In this document: piece after piece, positions 34,633-43,699 of the stretch
How positions within the stretch are numbered: the stretch's first letter is position 1
Layout: every line of letters starts with the position of its first letter
Source of the DNA: Bacteroidia bacterium
GTDB taxonomy: Bacteria > Bacteroidota > Bacteroidia > Flavobacteriales_E > Vicingaceae
Reading direction: 5' to 3'
DNA length: 45,298 nucleotides
Assembly (NCBI GenBank): GCA_030426475.1
Contig: JAUHYR010000013.1
Coordinates: forward strand, 1-45,298
The notes under the pieces: generated by a model
The model's input: the letters and a program-made list of their open reading frames with translations, nothing else
Told to the model about the DNA's origin: nothing
The model's database searches: none
Made by a program: the position numbers and the translations under genes

Positions 34633-36462
34633 ATGAAAAGAATCGGATTGATAGTATTTTTATTAGTAGCGGTAAATATGTTTAGTCAGGACAAATATGT
34701 TTATGAACTGAATATTTCTAAAATCGATAATGACCAGGTAGAAGTAACACTTTATACACCAAAAGTTAAAGAAGACCAAGTGTTTTTCCGATTGCCTAAA
34801 ATAGTTCCCGGCACTTACGAAATTTATGATTTTGGCCAATATGTTTCAAATCTTAAAGCAGTAGATGAGGCAGGTAATGAAATGGATTTAGAAAAAATAG
34901 ATATGGATAGTTGGGCAATTAGTAACCCTAAAGAGTTATATCAAATTACCTACACTATTGATGATACTTGGGACGATACTAAAGCAGACAAAAAAGTATT
35001 TGAACCTGCCGGAACTAATATTGATACCAATAATATCTTAATCAATACGCATGGTTTTTTTGGTTATTTAGACGGATATGAAAAGCTTCCATTTGAGCTA
35101 AATATTACTCATCCTAAAACATATTACGGTTCTTCTGCCATTATGAATGTGAAATATTCTGATACTAAAGATGTATTTACGGTTAGCAACTATCATGAAT
35201 TGGTTGACCAACCAATTATGTATAATGTGCCTGATACCACTATCATGAAAATAGGAAATACAGATGTTTTAATTTCTGTTTTTTCTCCCAACAAGGTTTT
35301 AAAATCTAAAGAAATCAAGCCTTATTTAGATGATATTTTAAATGCCCAACAAAAATATTTAGGAACACTTCCGGTTAAAAAATATGCTTTTTTACTTTAC
35401 TTTTTTGATGCGTCACAAGGTTTTGAAGGCGGTGTTGGGGCGCTAGAACATTCTTATTCTTCGGTATATTATTTACCCGAAACAGAAATAAAAAACATTG
35501 CTCCAATGATTGCTGATGTGGCTGCTCATGAGTTTTTTCATATCGTAACACCGCTAAATGTACATTCAGAAGAAATCCACTATTTCGATTTTTATCGTCC
35601 TCAAATGTCAAAACATCTATGGCTGTATGAAGGGGTCACGGAGTACTTTGCTCACCATGTACAAGTTCAATATGGTTTAAAGTCGGTAGAAGATTATATC
35701 GACCAAATTATGGCGCAGGTGCAAGAGTCGAAAAATTATAACGAAGAGCTTTCATTTACTAAAATGAGTAAATACTGCCTGGAAGATTATCAAAACGAAT
35801 ATGGAAATGTTTACCAAAAAGGTGCTTTAATTGGTTTATGTGTAGATATTTTACTTAGACATTATTCTGACGGAAGTTATACATTGGAGAATTTATTAGA
35901 TACGCTTTCAAAAGATTTTGGAAAAAATAAACCGTTTAAAGACGATGAGTTGTTTGAATACATTGCAGATAAAACATATCCCGAAATGTTGGAGTTCTTT
36001 AGAAATCATGTGGAAGAGCCTGCTCCGCTTCCGTTAGTTGAAGTGTTAGACTATGTGGGAATTCGTTATTTAGAACCTAGAATGGAAAAGGGGTTGAGTC
36101 TTGGAGGAATTTCAATGGGGCTTAATTTAGAGTACGAACGACCAATGGTAATAAGTACCGAAGATATGAATGAGTTTGGTAAGGCAGTGGGTTATCAAGA
36201 GGGAGATGTAATTCTTAAGGTTAACAAAGAAAAACTGGATTTGGCTAATATGGTTAACGTAATTGAAGATTTTTATGCTAACGTTCAACCGGGTGATGTA
36301 GTTAAAATACAGCTGTTAAGGAAAGAAGGCGATAAAATGAAAAAGAAGAAAATCAAATTGAAAATATTTGAAGTGGATGTACTATCAAAACCCACAATGG
36401 AAATTATTGAAACACCAACTCCTGAACAATTAAAACTTCGAAAAAACTGGTTAAACCAATAA
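34633..36462 (+). CDS. exported M61 family metallopeptidase with PDZ domain
   Basis: 609 residues. Signal peptide (1-18, VNMFSQ). N-terminal beta domain of the M61 glycyl-aminopeptidase family; zinc site HEFFH at 299-303 with the third ligand in LYEGVTEYF (E333). A C-terminal PDZ domain is at about 500-590 (AVGYQEGDVILKVNKEKL). Expected to act in the periplasm on peptides. It is the first gene of a run: the sensor kinase starts 4 bases after its stop and the response regulator follows. A second M61 gene at 39647 lacks a signal peptide. Confidence 0.93.
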   Translation: MKRIGLIVFLLVAVNMFSQDKYVYELNISKIDNDQVEVTLYTPKVKEDQVFFRLPKIVPGTYEIYDFGQYVSNLKAVDEAGNEMDLEKIDMDSWAISNPKELYQITYTIDDTWDDTKADKKVFEPAGTNIDTNNILINTHGFFGYLDGYEKLPFELNITHPKTYYGSSAIMNVKYSDTKDVFTVSNYHELVDQPIMYNVPDTTIMKIGNTDVLISVFSPNKVLKSKEIKPYLDDILNAQQKYLGTLPVKKYAFLLYFFDASQGFEGGVGALEHSYSSVYYLPETEIKNIAPMIADVAAHEFFHIVTPLNVHSEEIHYFDFYRPQMSKHLWLYEGVTEYFAHHVQVQYGLKSVEDYIDQIMAQVQESKNYNEELSFTKMSKYCLEDYQNEYGNVYQKGALIGLCVDILLRHYSDGSYTLENLLDTLSKDFGKNKPFKDDELFEYIADKTYPEMLEFFRNHVEEPAPLPLVEVLDYVGIRYLEPRMEKGLSLGGISMGLNLEYERPMVISTEDMNEFGKAVGYQEGDVILKVNKEKLDLANMVNVIEDFYANVQPGDVVKIQLLRKEGDKMKKKKIKLKIFEVDVLSKPTMEIIETPTPEQLKLRKNWLNQ

Positions 36463-36466
36463 TAAT

Positions 36467-37510
36467 TTGATTCAGAAAAAGCTGATATATTGGGCATTTC
36501 AAGTGGCAGGATGGAGTGCCTATGTTACGCTTATTGGTATTTTAATTGGTTTAAATCCTGAAAACGGTAATATAAATGAAACACAGTTTTATCTTAACCT
36601 ATCTTCTATTTTTATAATAGGAATTGGGCTTTCTCAGTTGTTTCGTTTTGTATTAATAAAGTTGGGCTGGCTTGAATTAAAGTTTCTTTCTGTTATTCCA
36701 AGAGCCATAGCTTTGGCAGTAGTTTTTGGAACAGCAGCTCATTTTTTACAGTCATTTACTTCAGATGTTTTAATAGCTAAAACCTCATATTTTTTTGAGT
36801 GGGGCGATGCTATTCAAAAGATAATTAACTGGAGCGTGCTTTTCACTTTGTGGTCTTTAGTTTATTTTTTAGTGCATTTTATTACCAATTATCGGCAAGA
36901 AGAAATCAAAAATTTAAAATGGGAAGCGGCTAAAAATGAAATAGAATTAAATCAGCTAAAGTCACAACTTAATCCGCACTTTATTTTTAATGCCATGAAC
37001 TCTATTCGCGCATTAATAAGTGAAAATCCTAATAGCGCTAAAGACGCTGTAACTAAACTTTCTAATATTTTACGGAATTCTCTATTATTAAACAGAAAGC
37101 GTTTTATCTCTCTTCAAGATGAACTGGAATTAGTAAAAGATTATATCTCTTTAGAAAAAATTAGATATGAGGATAGGTTAACTGTAGTTTATGAAATAGA
37201 TGAAAATTGTTTGCCGATAAACGTCCCACCATTAATGATTCAGACGATAGTAGAAAATGCTATAAAGCACGGAATATCAAAACTCCCTAAAGGAGGCGAA
37301 CTCCATTTAAAAGCAAAAATAGAATCAAACTTTTTGGCAGTGGAAGTAACCAATACAGGTAATCTAAGTAATAAATTAAGTTCATCGGGTTTTGGAATAG
37401 AAAACACCAATCACAGATTAGAAATTTTATACGGAAAAGAAGCAAGTTTTATGCTTACTCAAAAAAACGAAAATATTGTTGCTGCAATTTTAAAAATACC
37501 ATTAACTTAA
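36467..37510 (+). CDS. LytS/YehU-type sensor histidine kinase
   Basis: 347 residues. Four predicted membrane helices (about 5-28, 42-64, 74-97, 118-140) without a large periplasmic domain, then the His_kinase region LKSQLNPHFIFNAMNSIRALI with phospho-accepting H171, and the ATPase domain with N-box PLMIQTIVENAIKHGI and a G-box FGIENTNHRLEILYG. The start is TTG at 36467, 4 bases after the peptidase stop, with an in-frame stop at 36452. Paired with the LytTR regulator 10 bases downstream. Input signal unknown; it may be sensed in the membrane. Confidence 0.93.
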   Translation: MIQKKLIYWAFQVAGWSAYVTLIGILIGLNPENGNINETQFYLNLSSIFIIGIGLSQLFRFVLIKLGWLELKFLSVIPRAIALAVVFGTAAHFLQSFTSDVLIAKTSYFFEWGDAIQKIINWSVLFTLWSLVYFLVHFITNYRQEEIKNLKWEAAKNEIELNQLKSQLNPHFIFNAMNSIRALISENPNSAKDAVTKLSNILRNSLLLNRKRFISLQDELELVKDYISLEKIRYEDRLTVVYEIDENCLPINVPPLMIQTIVENAIKHGISKLPKGGELHLKAKIESNFLAVEVTNTGNLSNKLSSSGFGIENTNHRLEILYGKEASFMLTQKNENIVAAILKIPLT

Positions 37511-37520
37511 ACTTCACACC

Positions 37521-38237
37521 ATGGATGTATTTATCATAGATGACGAACGTTTGGCCAGGCAAGAGCTTAGAGAAATGCTGGCAAATTATAAGCAAGTCAA
37601 TATTTTGGCTGAGTTTGATAATTCCGAAGAAGCTATAGAAGCTATTAATGCTCAAAAGCCGGATTTAATATTTTTAGATATTCACATGCCTGGTAAAGAT
37701 GGTTTTGCGCTTTTGCAGTCGTTAAACTATGTGCCAAATGTCATTTTTGTTACCGCTTATGATGAATATGCTTTAAAAGCTTTTGAAGTAAGTGCGCTTG
37801 ATTATTTGGTAAAACCTGTTGAACAAGCAAGACTAAAAGCTGCCATAGAAAAAATAGAGTTGTTATTAGAAGCAAATCCGTCAGCTTCAAATAATGATTT
37901 ACTGGATGAAAACGACCAAGTTTTTGTAAAAGATGGGGAAAAATGTTGGTTTGTACAGCTAAAAGACATAAGGTTGTTTGAGTCAGAAGGGAATTATGTA
38001 AGAGTGTATTTTGAAAATTATAAGCCGTTAATTCTTAAATCACTAAATAATTTGTCTGAACGACTTAATGAAAAGAATTTTTTTAGAGTAAGTAGAAAGC
38101 ATATTGTCAACCTAAAATGGATTGATAAAATTGAAAATTGGTTTAACGGTGGTTTAATGGTTACTTTAAAAGACGGCACTAAAATAGAAGTATCCAGACG
38201 TCAATCGGCTAAGTTTAAAGAAATGTTGAGTCTTTAA
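37521..38237 (+). CDS. LytTR-family response regulator
   Basis: 238 residues. Receiver domain 1-120 with acidic pair DDE (7-9), phospho-acceptor D53 in LIFLDIHMPGKDGF, and Lys in LDYLVKPVE. LytTR DNA-binding domain about 130-236 (VFVKDGEKCWFVQLKDIRLFESEGNYVRVYF ... FFRVSRKHIVNLKWIDKI). Typical target sites are imperfect direct repeats; none could be assigned here. Cognate to the preceding sensor kinase. Confidence 0.96.
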   Translation: MDVFIIDDERLARQELREMLANYKQVNILAEFDNSEEAIEAINAQKPDLIFLDIHMPGKDGFALLQSLNYVPNVIFVTAYDEYALKAFEVSALDYLVKPVEQARLKAAIEKIELLLEANPSASNNDLLDENDQVFVKDGEKCWFVQLKDIRLFESEGNYVRVYFENYKPLILKSLNNLSERLNEKNFFRVSRKHIVNLKWIDKIENWFNGGLMVTLKDGTKIEVSRRQSAKFKEMLSL

Positions 38238-38373
38238 TTTAGTAAATAGTTAATTAGCCAAAAGGCAAAAGATGATTAGCTAATGTAATAATGATTTAAT
38301 GAGATAATTTTGGTTTTAAAACAAATAAGTGATTAATTCTGAATTCTGAAAACTCAAAACTGAACTCTGAAAT
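38238..38373. other. AT-rich spacer with degenerate word-like repeats
   Basis: 136 bases without a gene. Contains TTAATTAGCC and GATTAGCTAAT variants, TTAATGAGATAAT (shared with 29566), and a run ATTCTGAATTCTGA followed by AAACTCAAAACTGAACTCTGAA. Each is a set of near-copies of a 6-8 base word. No hairpin terminator was seen. Confidence 0.4.
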
Positions 38374-38754
38374 ATGAAAAAAATAATAAACACAAAAAAT
38401 GCTCCTGCACCAATTGGTCCATACAATCAGGCTGTAATAGCTGGTAATACTTTATATACCTCCGGGCAAATAGCTATTGACCCTAAAACCAATGAGTTGT
38501 TAATCGACAATATTCAGGATGAAACAAAGTTGGTGTTAGAGAATTTAAAAGCCATTGTTGAAGAAGCGGGTTTTAAAATGACAGATGTGGTAAAGTGCAC
38601 CATTTTTATTTCTGACATGAATAACTTTTCTGCTATTAATGAGGTATATGCGACCTACTTTACAGAAAGCCATCCTGCAAGAGAATGTGTAGAAGTGAGA
38701 AGATTACCGAAAGATGTAAACGTTGAAATTTCGGCTATAGCAGTGAAGTTTTAA
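38374..38754 (+). CDS. RidA family protein (reactive enamine/imine deaminase)
   Basis: 126 residues, full length. Hydrolyses 2-aminoacrylate and similar imines released by PLP enzymes. Motifs: [22 protein letters not shown], and the C-terminal [23 protein letters not shown] with the Arg that binds the substrate carboxylate. Trimeric cytosolic protein. The substrate would arise from serine and threonine dehydratases. Its stop overlaps the convergent membrane-protein gene by 4 bases. Confidence 0.95.
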   Translation: MKKIINTKNAPAPIGPYNQAVIAGNTLYTSGQIAIDPKTNELLIDNIQDETKLVLENLKAIVEEAGFKMTDVVKCTIFISDMNNFSAINEVYATYFTESHPARECVEVRRLPKDVNVEISAIAVKF

Positions 38755-39104
38755 ATAGCAAAAAATTTCTCAAAAACTTCACTTCCAAAAACACCGGCAA
38801 ATGCTAATATAAAATAGATGCCTATAAATAGTAAATATAGTGAGGACATACAAAGTCCTATAATTGCACAAACCTTTCCTGCTTTAAGATTTGAAAAAGA
38901 AGCTTCAGTATATTTTTCTGGGTTTTCTATATAAAGTTTATTATCACCTTTTGCCAGAACTAAAGCTATTATTCCACAAGTAATGCCTAAAAAACCAATA
39001 CAAAAATAACAGAAGCATAATACAATTGAGCATATACCTAATATCAATATTGCAGTTGAATTGGGTAAAGCTTTTTGTGTTCCGTCTAAAACTTTTTCAT
39101 CCAT
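38751..39104 (-). CDS. small membrane protein (DUF4190-like / CCC-motif type)
   Basis: 117 residues with two or three hydrophobic helices (about 17-48 and 75-105). Helix 1 carries CFCYFC, and [19 protein letters not shown] follows, as in small Bacteroidota CCC-motif or DUF4190-like membrane proteins. A further cytoplasmic stretch has [23 protein letters not shown]. Role unknown. It lies 58 bases after the next membrane-protein gene, separated by a terminator. Confidence 0.7.
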   Translation of the reverse strand: MDEKVLDGTQKALPNSTAILILGICSIVLCFCYFCIGFLGITCGIIALVLAKGDNKLYIENPEKYTEASFSNLKAGKVCAIIGLCMSSLYLLFIGIYFILAFAGVFGSEVFEKFFAI

Positions 39105-39109
39105 AGAGT

Positions 39110-39144
39110 AAAAATAAAAAAGGCTGTGAATTTCACAGCCTTTT
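39110..39144 (-). terminator. Rho-independent terminator of the DUF5684-like gene
   Basis: Stem AAAAGGCTGTGA/TCACAGCCTTTT with a 3-base loop (39118-39144), followed on the minus strand by a T-rich tail. Strong stem; the plus strand also has a short T-run. Confidence 0.9.
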
Positions 39145-39162
39145 AATTAAAATATCTAAAGG

Positions 39163-39543
39163 TTAAGCTTTTGCTTCTCCAGAGTCTAAAACACCATCAG
39201 AACCTGAAGTGTTTGTAGCTCCTTGATATTGAGCATCACCAAATGCTAAAATTGGTAAGAATACAATTCCTAAAAGGATAATTCCAATTAAGAAACCAGT
39301 GTCTTTTCCGAATTTTTTACAAATTAAATTCCAGCACCAAATACCAAATACAATGTTTACGTAAGGGATTAAAAGTAATATAGTCCACCAACCTGGTTTG
39401 CCGGCAATTTGAGTCATAATATAAAGGTTGTATATTGGAACTATAGCTGCCCAGCCTGGTTGTCCAGCCTTAACAAAAATTTTCCACATACTTGCAATCA
39501 TCAATACGATAATTGCCAAATAAACAATAGCAATAACAATCAT
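39163..39543 (-). CDS. DUF5684 domain membrane protein
   Basis: 126 residues, four hydrophobic segments (about 3-25, 35-48, 50-70, 80-100). AGQPGWAAIVPIYNLYIM and the following AGKPGWWTILLLIPYVNIVFGI are the hallmark duplicated GxPGW motifs of this family. C-terminal tail hydrophilic (DAQYQGATNTSGSDGVLDSG). Function unknown; related segments occur next to some signal peptidases. Single gene with its own terminator. Confidence 0.8.
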   Translation of the reverse strand: MIVIAIVYLAIIVLMIASMWKIFVKAGQPGWAAIVPIYNLYIMTQIAGKPGWWTILLLIPYVNIVFGIWCWNLICKKFGKDTGFLIGIILLGIVFLPILAFGDAQYQGATNTSGSDGVLDSGEAKA

Positions 39544-39646
39544 AGTTTTTAGTTTTAAGATTTAGAAGCCAAATCAACAACAATAATTTTTTGGGTACAA
39601 ACATTTTTTCTAAAAAATATTAACAATTGTTAACAAACTTGTCTCG

Positions 39647-41362
39647 TCAATTTGACCACTTATCGAAATTATTATTTGTTTCATCATTTGTTTTTCCATG
39701 CTTTTCAACAGAATACTTCTTATAATAAGAATTATTTTTGTCTATTGTTAATAGTATGTTTTTTTGTCCTTCATAGGGCTTGTTTACCCCAAGCGTTACT
39801 TCTTTTTCGTCTTTAAAATACTCGCACCAGCTATTGAAGTCATTATGAATGGTTTTATTATTGATGCTTACGATTTCGTCTCCCCAGCTAAGTCCTATTT
39901 TTTCGGCATTGCAATCAGGGTAAAGTGTATTTACTATTGTTTTTCCATTCTGCTCTATGGTTTTAATTCCCATAAATGTTTCTGCAAAGTTGATGCTTTC
40001 TTCTTTTAGTTCAAGCCCTAAATAACTTAAAGCATTTTTTAAGTAAGGAGAGAAATCACTAACTCCATAATAAAGGTTTTCAAATAACTCGGCAATTTCT
40101 TCTCTCGCAAGTTTGGTTACTTCAGTAATAAAATCAGCTTCACTTACTCCTTTATTTTTCTTGGCATATTCAAAATAGAGAGTTCTCATTAAATCGTCTA
40201 AACTTTTTTCATTATTTGATTTTTTTCTAATCCAAACATCAGTAATAAAAGCACATAAAGCACCTTCGGTATATATAGAAACTTTTCTGTTTGGAATTCC
40301 TTTATTATAACCGTCTAGCCATGTATCGAATGAGGAATTGGCAACGCTTAAATTAAATCTTCCAAAATTGGAATAGTGGCGCTCCAGTAGTTGGTCAAAT
40401 GTTTTTTTATACTGTTCAAAACTGAATGTTTTTGAGCGGAGCAAAAACAAATCTCCATAATAAGTGGTAATACCTTCTGCCAAATATCCAAGTCTAGTAT
40501 AATTTTCTTTGGAGTAATCGTAAGGCATCATTTCTATGGGGCGAATTTTTTTAATATTCCAGGCATGGAATAGTTCATGAGAACTTACTCCCAGCAATTC
40601 TTCATACCAACCCTTCATTAAATCATGTGATGGTCCCAAAGCAATTACGGTTGAATTGCAATGCTCAACACCATGGTAAAATCTAGCGGGCAAAATTTCA
40701 AACATGAAGTGATAGTCTTCAAAAGGAAACTCCTTCATGGTTTTTAACTGGCTCTCTGTAAAAGGGATGAAGTCATTTTTAATTCTCTCAAAGTTTGGTT
40801 TGGCGTCTCCCTGAAACCACAAATGAAAAGTGGTGTTGTTTACTTCATAAGAATCATGAATTATGTTAGGCGATGCAATCACAGGACAATCCACCAACTC
40901 ATGGAAGTCGTTTGCAACAAAAGCATTTTTGCTACTTGATTTTAACCCTGTTGCAACTATAAAATTTTCAGGAATGTTAAGTGTTAAAGAGCATTTGTCT
41001 TCCATTTTTTCTTTTACATATAGGAATAAGTTTACACCATTAAAGTATAGGTGGTCTTCTCCTATATAAGATGATCCGGCATTAATTTCATTGGCGTAAT
41101 AGGTGTATTCTACTCTAATTCTTTTGCAATTTTTGGTGTCTACATTCCAGCAGTCTTTACTTGTTTTTTTGAAATTAAGTTCTTCGCCATTTTCATTATA
41201 AGCTTTCCATTTTCCTATGTTTTTAGCAAAATTGCCTAGCTCATATCTTCCCGGTCGCCATGCCGGTAAATGAATTTCGGTAAAATCTGAATTTACCTCA
41301 GTTTCAAATTTAATATGGATAAAATGTTTATTGGGTTCTTGGTAAGTAATCGTATAGTTCAT
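39647..41362 (-). CDS. M61 family metallopeptidase with PDZ domain, no signal peptide
   Basis: 571 residues. M61 N-terminal beta domain (IHLPAWRPGRYELGNFAKNI), zinc motif HELFH at 262-266 and third ligand in YLAEGITTYYGDL (E296), followed by the M61 helical domain and a PDZ domain at about 455-545 (IKTIEQNGKTIVNTLYPDCNAEKIGLSWGDEIVSINNK). Closer to the M61 consensus than the exported paralogue at 34633. It has no signal sequence, so it is expected in the cytosol. Own promoter region (-7 TAAATTTG at 41406-41413, minus). Confidence 0.93.
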   Translation of the reverse strand: MNYTITYQEPNKHFIHIKFETEVNSDFTEIHLPAWRPGRYELGNFAKNIGKWKAYNENGEELNFKKTSKDCWNVDTKNCKRIRVEYTYYANEINAGSSYIGEDHLYFNGVNLFLYVKEKMEDKCSLTLNIPENFIVATGLKSSSKNAFVANDFHELVDCPVIASPNIIHDSYEVNNTTFHLWFQGDAKPNFERIKNDFIPFTESQLKTMKEFPFEDYHFMFEILPARFYHGVEHCNSTVIALGPSHDLMKGWYEELLGVSSHELFHAWNIKKIRPIEMMPYDYSKENYTRLGYLAEGITTYYGDLFLLRSKTFSFEQYKKTFDQLLERHYSNFGRFNLSVANSSFDTWLDGYNKGIPNRKVSIYTEGALCAFITDVWIRKKSNNEKSLDDLMRTLYFEYAKKNKGVSEADFITEVTKLAREEIAELFENLYYGVSDFSPYLKNALSYLGLELKEESINFAETFMGIKTIEQNGKTIVNTLYPDCNAEKIGLSWGDEIVSINNKTIHNDFNSWCEYFKDEKEVTLGVNKPYEGQKNILLTIDKNNSYYKKYSVEKHGKTNDETNNNFDKWSN

Positions 41363-41405
41363 TTTAATGTGTTTAATAATAAATCGGTCTATGACTGTTT
41401 GGTTA

Positions 41406-41413
41406 CAAATTTA
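41406..41413 (-). promoter_or_regulatory. -7 promoter element of the second M61 gene
   Basis: TAAATTTG on the minus strand, exact match to TAnnTTTG, about 44 bases before the ATG at 41362. No clear -33 partner. Confidence 0.45.
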
Positions 41414-41456
41414 ATAACTCCTAAATTAGCCGACCTTTAAATTAAAAAATATACAG

Positions 41457-42845
41457 ATGAATTACGATATTATTGTTTTAGGTAGTGGTCCGGGAGGATA
41501 TGTAACTGCCATTAGAGCATCTCAATTAGGATTTAAAACAGCTATTATAGAAAGAGCTGAGCTTGGCGGTATTTGTTTAAATTGGGGATGTATTCCTACT
41601 AAAGCATTACTAAAAAGTGCGAATGTATTTGAATACATTAATCATGCTTCTGATTATGGTATTGCTGTGGGAAACTCTAAAGCAGATTTTTCAGGCATGG
41701 TAAAAAGAAGTAGAGATGTTGCCAATGGAATGAGTAACGGTATTCAATTCTTAATGAAGAAGAATAAGATTGAAGTAATAAAGGGAACAGGAAAAGTTAA
41801 GCCCGGTAAAAAAGTTGAGGTAACTGACGATAAAGGAAAGAAAACAGATGTTTCTGCCTCACATATTATTATAGCTACGGGAGCTCGTTCAAGAGAATTG
41901 CCTAATCTTAAACAAGATGGCAAAAAAATAATTGGGTATAGAGAAGCAATGACATTACCAAAACAACCTAAGAAAATGGTGGTAGTAGGTTCAGGGGCAA
42001 TAGGTGTGGAGTTTGCTTATTTTTATAATGCAATAGGAACAGAAGTTACCGTTGTAGAATATATGCCAAATCTAGTTCCCATTGAGGATGAAGAAGTTTC
42101 AAAACAGTTAGAAAGAAGCTTTAAAAAACAAGGAATTAAGGTAATGACTGATTCTTCTGTAGAATCGGTGGACACCAAAGGAACCGGTTGTAAAGTAAAA
42201 GTTAAAACCAAAAAAGGGGAGGAGACTATTGATTGTGATATCGTTCTTTCAGCAGTTGGTATTCAGGCAAATATTGAAAACATTGGCTTAGAAGATGTTG
42301 GTATTATTACCGATAAAGGTAAGATAGTGGTAAATGAATATTATCAAACTAATATACCGGGATATTATGCAATTGGAGACTGTGTGCCCGGTCCGGCATT
42401 GGCTCACGTAGCTTCTGCCGAAGGAATAACTTGTGTAGAGAAAATAAAAGGAATGCATGTTGAACCAATTGACTACAATAATATTCCTGGATGTACGTAT
42501 TGCTCACCTGAAATAGCTTCAGTTGGATTAACTGAAAAGGCTGCTAAAGATAAAGGAATAGAAGTGAAGATAGGAAAGTTTCCTTTCTCTGCTTCCGGTA
42601 AGGCAAGTGCTGCAGGTGCAAAAGATGGTTTCGTAAAACTTATTTTTGATGCAAAATATGGAGAGTTGTTAGGCGCTCACATGATTGGCGCAAATGTAAC
42701 CGAAATGATAGCTGAAATAGTTACTGCTAAAAAGCTAGAAACTACTGGTCATGAGATTATTAAAGCTATTCACCCACACCCTACAATGAGTGAGGCAGTA
42801 ATGGAAGCAGCCGCAGCTGCTTATGGCGAAGTAATTCATATGTAA
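41457..42845 (+). CDS. lpdA: dihydrolipoyl dehydrogenase
   Basis: E3 component of pyruvate/2-oxoglutarate dehydrogenase and the glycine cleavage system; reoxidises dihydrolipoamide with NAD. 462 residues. FAD motif VLGSGPGGYVTAI (8-19), redox disulfide C40/C45 in GGICLNWGCIPTK, NAD motif VVGSGAIGVEFAY, second FAD contact YAIGDCV, and catalytic HPHPTMSEAVMEAA. Monocistronic with a strong terminator. The lpdA partner genes are elsewhere. Confidence 0.97.
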   Translation: MNYDIIVLGSGPGGYVTAIRASQLGFKTAIIERAELGGICLNWGCIPTKALLKSANVFEYINHASDYGIAVGNSKADFSGMVKRSRDVANGMSNGIQFLMKKNKIEVIKGTGKVKPGKKVEVTDDKGKKTDVSASHIIIATGARSRELPNLKQDGKKIIGYREAMTLPKQPKKMVVVGSGAIGVEFAYFYNAIGTEVTVVEYMPNLVPIEDEEVSKQLERSFKKQGIKVMTDSSVESVDTKGTGCKVKVKTKKGEETIDCDIVLSAVGIQANIENIGLEDVGIITDKGKIVVNEYYQTNIPGYYAIGDCVPGPALAHVASAEGITCVEKIKGMHVEPIDYNNIPGCTYCSPEIASVGLTEKAAKDKGIEVKIGKFPFSASGKASAAGAKDGFVKLIFDAKYGELLGAHMIGANVTEMIAEIVTAKKLETTGHEIIKAIHPHPTMSEAVMEAAAAAYGEVIHM

Positions 42846-42869
42846 TTAATTATATATTAAAATAAAATT

Positions 42870-42896
42870 AAGCCCCTATTCCAAGGGGCTTTTTTA
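42870..42896 (+). terminator. Rho-independent terminator of lpdA
   Basis: Stem AAGCCCCT/AGGGGCTT with a 6-base loop and T-run to 42895. The T-run overlaps the stop codon of the convergent YiiX-like gene. Confidence 0.93.
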
Positions 42897-43547
42897 GTTG
42901 CTAAAAACTGTTTCAAGTAGCGGAGATTCAAAAATAGCGGCAGGTGAAATAACATTTTCTTCATAAGGTATTTTGTTACCGTACCGCTCTTTAAGTTTTT
43001 CTTTAACAGCAGGATGTGATAAATCAAACTCTTTTAGTTTTTGAAGCTTTCCAATTTCTACTCCTAAAGCGTTTTTATAAATCTTCCAAACTAATTCTGA
43101 GCAATAAATTTTATCGTCAGACCATTCAAAATAGAGATCGTAGTTTTTTCCTATTTGCTTTTCTCCGTATTGTTTCATTTTTTGTATTGCATCGGTAGTG
43201 ATTAATTTTTCGGAATCAATTAAGCGTTTCACGACATAGTGTTGATTATCGCCTCTTTCAATAAACTTTTGCAGGGGAGTTATTTTAACTGGTTGAATAG
43301 CCTCATAAACAAAGAACTCTCCCTTTTTTTCAAAAATAATTCCAACATGGCTGTATTTTGAGTGTGTAGCTAATTGAATCGCTAAACTTTGTCCGGATGT
43401 GGAGCTTTGAAAAATAATATCACCATTTTTGAATTCAATTTTTTCGTTAGAAAAATCGATAGATAAATTATGTTGTTCTGTATTTGTTTCAACACTATTA
43501 CATGAAATAAATAATGTTAAGAGTAAGAGTGGATAGAGTAGTTTCAT
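42894..43547 (-). CDS. YiiX/YebB-like cysteine hydrolase, lipoprotein
   Basis: 217 residues. Lipoprotein signal with lipobox LFISC (Cys16). NlpC/P60-related permuted papain-like fold of the YiiX group: KNGDIIFQSSTSGQSLAIQLATHSKYSHVGIIF supplies the histidine (SHVG), and YCSELVWKIYKNALGVE the catalytic cysteine. In papain-like permuted enzymes the His precedes the Cys, as here. Probably acts on a peptide or lipid amide at the cell envelope; substrate unknown. Confidence 0.88.
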   Translation of the reverse strand: MKLLYPLLLLTLFISCNSVETNTEQHNLSIDFSNEKIEFKNGDIIFQSSTSGQSLAIQLATHSKYSHVGIIFEKKGEFFVYEAIQPVKITPLQKFIERGDNQHYVVKRLIDSEKLITTDAIQKMKQYGEKQIGKNYDLYFEWSDDKIYCSELVWKIYKNALGVEIGKLQKLKEFDLSHPAVKEKLKERYGNKIPYEENVISPAAIFESPLLETVFSN

Positions 43548-43629
43548 AATATTATTTTTTATGAAACTACGAGAAATAGTACTTTAAATTATGAAGCCTA
43601 GATAATTATTATGATTTTTTAACAAGAAA

Positions 43630-43685
43630 AAAGCTGCCACTATGGAAATTTGCTTAGATGAATTTGGATGAGAAGAGTGGCAGCT
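43630..43685 (-). terminator. long-loop hairpin after the truncated gene
   Basis: 10-bp perfect inverted repeat AGCTGCCACT/AGTGGCAGCT (43632-43641 and 43676-43685), loop of 34 bases containing a smaller 5-bp pairing, followed on the minus strand by TTTTTTCTTG. It sits about 15 bases after the stop of the minus-strand gene at 43700, so a terminator is likely; the large loop is unusual. Confidence 0.6.
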
Positions 43686-43699
43686 ATGCACAAGATGAA

